Under the pieces are notes generated by a model. It ran no database searches, had not been told where the DNA came from, and worked only from the letters and a program-made list of their open reading frames with translations. Shown one piece after another: positions 1 to 5,001 of a DNA stretch of 5,001 bases (positions are counted from its first letter, which is position 1; each line of letters starts with the position of its first letter). The stretch is from NCBI GenBank assembly GCA_021816165.1, contig JAKAYZ010000251.1:1-5001 (forward strand), written 5' to 3'. A program made the position numbers and the translations under genes. This DNA comes from Planctomycetota bacterium (lineage in GTDB: Bacteria; Planctomycetota; Phycisphaerae; WQYP01).

Positions 1-1355
1 CGGCTGTGACGGGCGGCGGGGGCAGTTCCTATGTTCGCCCGATTCAAAAGCCTATCAGCATGCTTTCTGCGATTAAACACGCGTTTGGTGCCCACGCCCG
101 TGTCATCGATATACCTTACATCGGGCAATCAAAGCACTGGTACCGACAAAATCATTTCACATCCCATGGTCGGCCGGGTTTCACTCAAACGCTTAATCTC
201 ATCACGTCATCTCATGCGTCAAAGGTGGCGGCCTTCTGGCGGCATTACGCCCATCAGTCACCAATTGCCGAGGTGCAGTGGACGGCCACTTTCACCCCGC
301 GCCAATCGGGGTGGTACCTGCTGAAATTTTTTGCCAACACCGACGGACGCATTCGTATCAATGGTAAATTAGTGGTGGATCAATGGCGTCCGGTCCCGGT
401 GGTGCCTTACCTCAACAGCCTGTACTTCAAGGCTGGGCATCCATACCGTTTTTACATACGTGTGCGGAAAATTCTGCCTCAAACTTTCGTACATTTTGGT
501 CTCCAGCCGGTGCGTTACCCCCTCATCAAGCCGCAATACATTCACGCCATCTCCCACGCCAGTTGCGTCATTGCGTGTGTTGGCTTCGGCACCCGGCTGG
601 AACGGGAAAATCTCGATCGCTCCTACCACCTTCCGGCCATGCAGGATCAATACCTGACGGATGTATCCAAGCTCAATAAGCATATGGTGGTAGTGGTTAA
701 CGCCGGTGCCGGTGTGGGCATGGAGCATTGGATTAAAAACACGGCTGCCGTCCTTTATGCATGGTACCCCGGAGAAAATGGTAACCGTGCCATCGCCCAA
801 ATTCTTACCGGCAAGATAGACCCCAGCGGCCGCCTGCCCGATACCTTCAGTAAGCATTGGCGTGATGAACCGGCGTATGGACACTTTCCCGGCCACGATA
901 ATCAGGTCACTTTTGCCGAGGGTATTTTTACCGGGTATCGCTGGTTTGATCATAAGCATATTCAGCCGCTGTTTCCCTTCGGGTTTGGGCTTTCCTACAC
1001 CCATTTTTCGTTCAGTCCGCTTACCATCACGTCACGCGGCGCAGGTAAAAACCGAACAATTGCCGTTCGCGTATCCATTGCCAACACCGGCCACAGAGCG
1101 GGCGCAGAGGTGGCGCAGCTTTACATCCGCCCTCAAAACAGCAAGGTCGTTCGCTGTTTTCAAACGCTTAAGGGGTTTGGACGCGTGAGCCTGCAACCGG
1201 GGCAGACCCGTGAAGTTAATATGAAGCTCGACTGGCGCGACTTTGCCTATTTCAGCACGCCTCTCAATCGCTGGGTGGTGCCGCATGGCCGCTATGAGAT
1301 AGCAGTCGGCTCCAACAGCCGCGATATTAAATCAGTCGGCGTGGTGCGCTGGTGA
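1..1355 (+). CDS. GH3 family glycoside hydrolase with inserted PA14 domain, C-terminal part (5' end outside window)
   Basis: Three-domain C-terminal part of a GH3 exo-glycosidase (beta-glucosidase or beta-xylosidase type), which removes terminal sugars from oligosaccharides. The reading frame is open to the left edge, and the first residues (AVTGGGGSS, bases 3-29) are the loop opening the GH3 C-terminal domain, so the true start and the (alpha/beta)8 domain with the nucleophile Asp lie upstream. Numbering from base 6: residues about 44-168 are a PA14 domain (WTATFTPRQSGWYLLKF, then DGRIRINGKLVVDQW); about 180-335 resume the GH3 C domain, with ERENLDR at 199-205, whose Glu201 is the likely acid/base, then YPGENGNRAIAQILTG, PSGRLPDTF, EGIFTGYRWFD and FPFGFGLSYTHF; about 348-449 are the fibronectin-III-like domain (AEVAQLYIRP, LKGFGRV, GRYEIAVGSNSRDI). 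The same PA14 placement is known in Kluyveromyces marxianus BglI, where it shapes substrate preference. Family assignment is secure; the exact sugar is not. The stop overlaps the convergent FUSC gene by 24 bases. Confidence 0.95.
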   Translation, partial: AVTGGGGSSYVRPIQKPISMLSAIKHAFGAHARVIDIPYIGQSKHWYRQNHFTSHGRPGFTQTLNLITSSHASKVAAFWRHYAHQSPIAEVQWTATFTPRQSGWYLLKFFANTDGRIRINGKLVVDQWRPVPVVPYLNSLYFKAGHPYRFYIRVRKILPQTFVHFGLQPVRYPLIKPQYIHAISHASCVIACVGFGTRLERENLDRSYHLPAMQDQYLTDVSKLNKHMVVVVNAGAGVGMEHWIKNTAAVLYAWYPGENGNRAIAQILTGKIDPSGRLPDTFSKHWRDEPAYGHFPGHDNQVTFAEGIFTGYRWFDHKHIQPLFPFGFGLSYTHFSFSPLTITSRGAGKNRTIAVRVSIANTGHRAGAEVAQLYIRPQNSKVVRCFQTLKGFGRVSLQPGQTREVNMKLDWRDFAYFSTPLNRWVVPHGRYEIAVGSNSRDIKSVGVVRW

Positions 1356-3563
1356 TGCGGGCGGAATAACGGCATCGGGCCGATCATTTCGACCGCTGGC
1401 GGGTTCCATCAGTTTCCGCCATAGAGTGATCTGCTCGGCCAGCGTGTTAACACTGTTGACCATGCGAACCAATTCAGGACGAATGGGGTTTTCCAGCAGT
1501 ACCGCCGGGGGCTTTAATGATTGGAACGACTTTACAACCCGTTGCGCGTCGGTTGGCGGTGTGGCGTGGTCAAGGTCGGCTAGTTCTGCAAGAAATGGGT
1601 CAAGCGCATCAAAAAATGGACGGCAACAGGCGATCAGGGCCTTTCGGTCGGCTGTGATTTCCATCGTTTCCATGCTGGCCGCCGCATGGAATAAGCGTAA
1701 CGAACTCGCCATCATGCCGCTTAATAACCGGTTGAGTCCCGGTTTCACGGCCATCTGGGCGTTGAGTCGGGTGATGGATGCTTCAAGATTGGTTCTTGCC
1801 AATTGGGCCGCGCGCCGGCTCGATCCAACCGATGCGGCGGTGGCAAATTCACCTTGAAATCTGCCAATAACGCTCATGACATAATGGTGATGGCTTCGTA
1901 TCAGCGACTGAATATGTCCGGCTATTTGCGTCTCCTCCCGGGTAGGCCAAAGGCAATATGCAGCCATCGCTATCGCCCCTCCAATCAGCGTACAAAGTGC
2001 CCGGGCATCAATTAAAGTGATGATATGCTGGCCCGACTGCGAGAGCAAAATGACGATCAGTCCGCTGATGAAAACGGCAAATAAGCCATAATTCATGGGG
2101 CCGAGATAGCGCAGAAAAAACATCAGCAGTCCGACAATAATCAGCGGTGTCGCAACGGTTTCCGGTGCAACAGCGTAAATCCACGTCAGCAGTATCAGCC
2201 CGATCATCGTACCGGCCGTACGCAGCAGACCCCGGCTGATGGTGGTGCCAAAATCCGGCTTGAGCACCAGCCCTACCGTCATGGGTATCCAGTAACTATT
2301 TGTTAATTGCAGCCATCGCCCCGCCAGCATGGCCACGGCCAGCGCTACGGCCATGCGCAGGCCGTGCCGAAATGACGGCGATTGAATATTCAAATTGGCG
2401 GCAATAATCGCCGCACTTTCCGAAAGTTTGCGGTTGTAGCGGGCTGTCGGCCGTGCTCGGTTGCGGCCGCCGTGGCGGGCTGCCACCGCATCGGCCGCGA
2501 TGTCTGCGATAATCCAAAGCTGCCGGACAATAATATCCAGACATTCGATCAAATCATCAATTTGCGTTTGGCTTATATGATGGGTCGCCAGTTCGCTTGC
2601 CAGTTGTTCATGATCAAAAGCAAAAATCCCGCCCGCTGATGGGGCCTTGCCATTCGGCAGCGGTTGATCGGACAGAATGTCAACAATTGTTGCCAAGCCG
2701 GAGCGGATCACCTCTTCAGCACCGCCAACCGCGTTTCCCGGCTTTCTAGCCTCCGGTGGAAGCATCCGGATCAAACCACCGAGGCGGGTGAATTGCAGCG
2801 CCAGGCGTTCGCCTTGCGTAAAAAGCGAGCGGATACGCTGTCCCTGTCGCGAAAAATCGTCATCCAGCGACGGGTAATTGTTAACCCACGGCACCACCAG
2901 TCGGCTCTCGCCAGCGTCGGCCGTGGCATCCATGCGATAATTGTCGGCCGCCCAATTCAGTAATCCTCGATAAAAATCAAGAAGGATTCTGCGTTGCGGG
3001 GCATACGGATTCAGCGGCATCATCAGAAGGGAGAGAACCGTTTGAATGGCTCCGCCACCAAGTGCCGCTAAGGCCAATTGCCAGGCATCCGTCCATGGAA
3101 TGCTGCGAGCCGCAAAGACGGTAATCGTCACAATCGCCGCCAAGCCAACGTCGGTCGCGCCGCTACCGAGACAAATGGCAAGCGCTGCGCCAAAACCAAC
3201 AATGGCAACCGCGATGATGGCAAGGGGCCATAGGGTTGCAAGCTGGGTGCCGACGGCCATCATTATCGCAATAAAGAATGACGCAGCTATCAGGTGTTCG
3301 GCTCGCTGGCGATACGGGAGGATACTGTCGGACAAACTGCTCGTCACCGCCCCAAAACTCAAACCCACCGCCGCGAAAGGATTGTGAATGATTAGCCCGA
3401 GCGCGAGTGCCGCCACCACGCCACCAGCGTTGCGTATCGCCATCGGCAGGTTCGCCTTTTGCCTGTCCATGTGCAAAAGGCCACCCCATTGCCCAGCGGA
3501 TCGCACCGGTAGGGCCTTGGCTACTGGCTGCGATTCAATATTATTGCGTGATTCCACACTCAT
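1332..3563 (-). CDS. FUSC family inner-membrane protein (putative aromatic acid / fusaric acid exporter-like)
   Basis: A 743-residue polytopic membrane protein with the duplicated layout of the FUSC superfamily (relatives of YccS, YhfK and AaeB). The first hydrophobic block spans about residues 41-180 (roughly six segments). A long, mostly helical soluble region follows (about 185-395). The second block spans about 402-538 and carries the signature YWIPMTVGLVLKPDFGTT (424-441) followed by SRGLLRTAGTMIG, which is the core of the FUSC_2-type domain. The C-terminal 200 residues are soluble and helical. Members are thought to export aromatic carboxylic acids or related toxic organics across the inner membrane, but many are uncharacterised, so the substrate is open. 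No AaeA/HlyD-like membrane-fusion gene lies beside it in this window. The ATG at 3563 has no clear Shine-Dalgarno sequence before it (TTATTTTTATCCCCC). A second ATG at 3470, preceded by GGGGTGG, would drop a 31-residue hydrophilic N terminus without touching the first membrane segment. The 3' end overlaps the GH3 gene tail to tail. Confidence 0.9.
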   Translation of the reverse strand: MSVESRNNIESQPVAKALPVRSAGQWGGLLHMDRQKANLPMAIRNAGGVVAALALGLIIHNPFAAVGLSFGAVTSSLSDSILPYRQRAEHLIAASFFIAIMMAVGTQLATLWPLAIIAVAIVGFGAALAICLGSGATDVGLAAIVTITVFAARSIPWTDAWQLALAALGGGAIQTVLSLLMMPLNPYAPQRRILLDFYRGLLNWAADNYRMDATADAGESRLVVPWVNNYPSLDDDFSRQGQRIRSLFTQGERLALQFTRLGGLIRMLPPEARKPGNAVGGAEEVIRSGLATIVDILSDQPLPNGKAPSAGGIFAFDHEQLASELATHHISQTQIDDLIECLDIIVRQLWIIADIAADAVAARHGGRNRARPTARYNRKLSESAAIIAANLNIQSPSFRHGLRMAVALAVAMLAGRWLQLTNSYWIPMTVGLVLKPDFGTTISRGLLRTAGTMIGLILLTWIYAVAPETVATPLIIVGLLMFFLRYLGPMNYGLFAVFISGLIVILLSQSGQHIITLIDARALCTLIGGAIAMAAYCLWPTREETQIAGHIQSLIRSHHHYVMSVIGRFQGEFATAASVGSSRRAAQLARTNLEASITRLNAQMAVKPGLNRLLSGMMASSLRLFHAAASMETMEITADRKALIACCRPFFDALDPFLAELADLDHATPPTDAQRVVKSFQSLKPPAVLLENPIRPELVRMVNSVNTLAEQITLWRKLMEPASGRNDRPDAVIPPASPAHHAD

Positions 3564-3747
3564 GGGGGATAAAAATAACCGATATCGCCTTATTTACGCG
3601 CCCAACCATCAGCCTTTCGACGCCCGTTCGTCGCCTGCGGCCGCTTGCATACCCGTCCTTCCGAGCGCAGAATACAGGCCTTGGGTTTCACCCGACGCAA
3701 TGTGAAGCCTTAACGGTGCCGATCGCTGGCCGATGGGAAACATTCAT

Positions 3748-3759
3748 CGTGCCGGCACG
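3748..3759. promoter_or_regulatory. 12-base perfect palindrome, possible operator
   Basis: CGTGCCGGCACG is a perfect inverted repeat without spacer, ending 29 bases before the proposed HNH start and inside the divergent intergenic region. The position would suit a dimeric regulator's site. A palindrome of this length is expected about once by chance in 5 kb, so this is a weak candidate. It could also form a small hairpin in the HNH leader RNA, but it has no following T-run and is not a terminator. Confidence 0.25.
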
Positions 3760-3775
3760 GCTGAGGTTAATTTTA

Positions 3776-3780
3776 CGGAG
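3776..3780 (+). promoter_or_regulatory. Ribosome binding site that decides the HNH start
   Basis: CGGAG (within TTTTACGGAG) lies 8 bases before the GTG at 3789. It abuts the in-frame GTG at 3780, overlapping its first base, so it could not serve that codon. This favours 3789 as the start. Confidence 0.55.
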
Positions 3781-3788
3781 TGTGTGGC

Positions 3789-4424
3789 GTGTCCAGGGCA
3801 GCCCCGATTTCCGGACTTTCGTGCAACGTCTTGGTGCTTAACCGCCTGTACATGGCGATTCGTGTGGTAAGCGCCGCCCGCGCATTTTCGCTTCTTTCAC
3901 GCAGCCGTGCGGAAGTTATCTCCGTTGAGAACGGTTCCTATTTTAATTACAGTATTGAATCATGGATCGAGGTATCGCAGCTTAAAGCCCAGTTTGAGCG
4001 GGATACGCACGATTTTGTCCGCACCGTCCGTTGTGAAATTGCCGTACCGCGGATCATTCGGCTCCTCGGATACGACCGCCTTCCCCGGCAGGATGTAAAG
4101 CTGAACCGGCGTAATATCTACGCCCGCGACAGCGGCACATGCCAGTACTGCGCCAAACGCTTTCCATCCAGCGAGCTTTCGCTTGATCACGTGGTACCGC
4201 GGTCACTTGGCGGCAAAACCGTCTGGGAAAATCTGGTCTGTGCCTGCGTATACTGCAATGCCAAAAAGGGCGGTAGGACTCCGCATCAGGCCAACATGCA
4301 TCTCATGCGTCCTCCGGTTAAGCCCAAACGAAATCCGGTCATCAATGTGCGGCTTGGTTCGGATAAGTATTCCTCCTGGCAGCACTTTTTGGACCACGCC
4401 TATTGGAGTGTGGAACTCAAATAA
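3789..4424 (+). CDS. HNH endonuclease family protein, stand-alone
   Basis: A 211-residue protein (GTG start) with a complete HNH (McrA-like, beta-beta-alpha metal) nuclease domain. The N-terminal part opens with VLVLNRLYMAIRVVSAARAF (about residues 14-33), then ESWIEVS and FVRTVRCEIAVPRIIRLL, a conserved lead-in of this family. The HNH core covers about residues 102-168: CQYC (118-121), LDHVVPRSLGG with Asp133 and catalytic His134, ENLV with Asn148, and CVYCN (153-157), so two CxxC pairs form a structural zinc site and the catalytic residues are intact. The tail ends in SWQHFLDHAYWSVEL, also typical. The family is predicted to cut DNA, but its substrate and role are unknown to me; COG-style labels such as 5-methylcytosine-specific McrA are by similarity only. 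No methyltransferase, recombinase or phage gene adjoins it, so it is not evidently part of a restriction system or a homing element. An in-frame GTG at 3780 would add three residues, but the Shine-Dalgarno spacing argues against it. Confidence 0.92.
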   Translation: MSRAAPISGLSCNVLVLNRLYMAIRVVSAARAFSLLSRSRAEVISVENGSYFNYSIESWIEVSQLKAQFERDTHDFVRTVRCEIAVPRIIRLLGYDRLPRQDVKLNRRNIYARDSGTCQYCAKRFPSSELSLDHVVPRSLGGKTVWENLVCACVYCNAKKGGRTPHQANMHLMRPPVKPKRNPVINVRLGSDKYSSWQHFLDHAYWSVELK

Positions 4425-4639
4425 GTCCGCGGTCTCTTGCACGCTGCGGCCGACAATCGTTAACCCGAATATCGGTCAGTGGCCATTTTTCCAGATGCTC
4501 CCGATGGCGCTGGTGTCCTCATCCGCCTGGGATTTTGAGCAAGTCCAGCGAAACGCCTTCAATATTATCTATTCTCCGGCGATTTCACCTCCGCCGGGAC
4601 ATAATGCCACGCCCAAATAGCGTTTCTTCGACAGCTCCC

Positions 4640-4668
4640 TTGCAGGTGTCGGTTCGCTGCCTTATCCT
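4640..4668 (+). promoter_or_regulatory. Possible sigma70-type promoter for the GH39-like gene
   Basis: TTGCAG (4640-4645) is followed after 17 bases by TATCCT (4663-4668). The -35 box matches the consensus at 3 of 6 positions and the -10 box at 4 of 6, with ideal spacing. Transcription would begin near 4675, about 30 bases before the proposed start. Matches this loose are common by chance. Confidence 0.22.
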
Positions 4669-4694
4669 TAGTCCATCGGGTGGGTTATATCAAT

Positions 4695-4698
4695 GGAG
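4695..4698 (+). promoter_or_regulatory. Ribosome binding site that decides the GH39-like start
   Basis: GGAG lies 6 bases before the ATG at 4705. The alternative in-frame ATG at 4693 has only GGGTGGG upstream and overlaps this motif, and the ATG at 4786 has no purine-rich site. The 4705 start is therefore preferred. Confidence 0.5.
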
Positions 4699-4704
4699 TC
4701 TTTG

Positions 4705-5001
4705 ATGTTGCGCGCATCAATTGCACCTCGCCCCCGTCTGGCCCGATTTATTAATTTTCATGTAACTGCCCGCTCCCTCTTTATTATGGCATTCGCCCCG
4801 GTGGCCGCGATATGCTTGCTTTCATCAGCCCGGCTCCTTTCCGCCGCCCCGCGCCTCATTACCATCAATACGCAGCGGGCGGGCAAGGTTTTCCATTCCG
4901 CGCTCAATGTTTGCATTGGCGGTGAGCATGCGGCCCTGGAATTTAACCGCGAATCCCTTCGGCAGTTGGCGATTGCCCACCGCCTATGTGGCTTTTCATA
5001 T
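4705..5001 (+). CDS. Secreted GH39-like glycoside hydrolase (putative beta-xylosidase), N-terminal part; 3' end outside window
   Basis: The frame stays open from ATG 4705 to the window end (99 codons). A basic N-terminal region (LRASIAPRPRLARF) precedes a hydrophobic stretch, SLFIMAFAPVAAICLLSSA (about residues 24-42), and an Ala-rich end (LLSAAP), consistent with a long signal peptide or membrane anchor, so the enzyme probably acts outside the cytoplasm. The mature start (LITINTQRAGKVFHSALN) leads into CIGGEHAALEFNRESLRQL and then AHRLCGFSY at the edge. This pattern fits the start of the GH39 barrel, where family members usually read cVGSGHA/RA...LRxDxxxqL...ElGFxYvRFHG. GH39 enzymes are retaining beta-xylosidases or iduronidases; for bacterial plant-polymer degraders, xylosidase is likelier. 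Both catalytic Glu residues would lie beyond the window, so activity cannot be judged. The assignment rests on one short motif region. In-frame ATGs at 4693 and 4786 are alternative starts. Confidence 0.68.
   Translation, partial: MLRASIAPRPRLARFINFHVTARSLFIMAFAPVAAICLLSSARLLSAAPRLITINTQRAGKVFHSALNVCIGGEHAALEFNRESLRQLAIAHRLCGFSY

Larger units (their letters stand above)
3564..3788. other. Intergenic region between the divergent FUSC and HNH genes
   Basis: The 225 bases between two divergently transcribed genes should hold both promoters. The FUSC-proximal side is AT-rich (3569-3596), consistent with a leader or promoter, but I cannot pick a convincing -35/-10 pair on either strand. Open frames crossing this stretch have no recognisable protein and run into the flanking genes in the wrong frame. 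The only clear structure is a 12-base palindrome near the HNH side, listed separately. Confidence 0.6.
4425..4704. other. Intergenic gap before the GH39-like gene
   Basis: About 280 bases between the HNH stop and the next start. Short open frames run through it on the + strand (one ends at 4620, another at 4705), but their translations resemble no family I know and none has a good ribosome site. A 6-base-pair inverted repeat (4576-4581 with 4592-4597) lacks a T-run. A possible promoter for the downstream gene is listed separately. I see no RNA gene here. Confidence 0.55.

Noticed and set aside
369..1004. Long open frame (211 codons) on the minus strand, antisense to the GH3 gene
   Set aside because: It lies wholly inside the GH3 gene, whose translation carries many family motifs over the same bases. 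The antisense product shows no recognisable domain.
3388..3841. Open frames on the + strand crossing the FUSC 5' end, the gap and the HNH 5' end
   Set aside because: They overlap two well-supported genes in the wrong frame, and their translations have no recognisable features or ribosome site.
3789..4424. HNH gene as part of a restriction-modification or homing system
   Set aside because: No methyltransferase or specificity gene is adjacent, no intron or intein boundary is visible, and the protein has the layout of a stand-alone family.
4576..4597. Inverted repeat CCGGCG / CGCCGG with a 10-base loop, as a terminator for the HNH gene
   Set aside because: The stem is only 6 base pairs, sits about 150 bases after the stop and is followed by GACATAATG rather than a T-run.
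4403..4705. Open frames on the + strand through the gap after the HNH gene
   Set aside because: They begin inside the HNH gene, resemble no known family and have no convincing ribosome site. A short protein here cannot be excluded but is not supported.
1..5001. CRISPR arrays, insertion sequences, tRNA or rRNA genes, integrase or phage genes
   Set aside because: Reading through both strands I saw no regularly spaced repeats, terminal inverted repeats with a transposase, tRNA-like cloverleaf ends or rRNA-like stretches.

Overview
This 5 kb window looks like ordinary bacterial chromosome with four protein-coding genes, two of them cut by the window edges. The two cut genes encode parts of glycoside hydrolases. 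Left to right: the 3' end of a GH3 beta-glucosidase/beta-xylosidase-type gene with an inserted PA14 domain (+, to 1355); a complete FUSC-family inner-membrane protein gene (-, 1332-3563); a divergent intergenic gap with one short palindrome (3564-3788); a complete HNH endonuclease-like gene (+, 3789-4424); a gap of about 280 bases; and the 5' end of a gene for a secreted protein that looks like a GH39 beta-xylosidase (+, 4705 to the window end).

The sequence is moderately GC-rich, with tightly packed genes, GTG starts and Shine-Dalgarno-like motifs. The HNH protein belongs to a stand-alone family that I recall as common in Planctomycetota, Verrucomicrobiota and some deltaproteobacterial lineages. 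Together with GH3-PA14 and GH39 genes this suggests a polysaccharide-degrading bacterium, perhaps a planctomycete. That placement is an inference from family distribution; no marker gene in the window fixes it.

Functionally, GH3 and GH39 enzymes commonly remove terminal glucose, xylose or arabinose residues from oligosaccharides of plant or algal hemicellulose, so the flanks suggest a locus for hemicellulose use. FUSC proteins are often linked to efflux of aromatic acids, and phenolic acids are released from decorated xylan, so a link is conceivable. It is not demonstrated: the FUSC gene is on the opposite strand and no membrane-fusion partner is visible. The HNH gene looks unrelated to sugar metabolism.

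I found no CRISPR array, insertion sequence, tRNA or rRNA, and no clear evidence of a new defence or mobile system. The points most worth a second look are the altered conserved motif in the GH39-like protein, the PA14 insertion in GH3, the stand-alone HNH protein, and the 12-base perfect palindrome ahead of the HNH gene.
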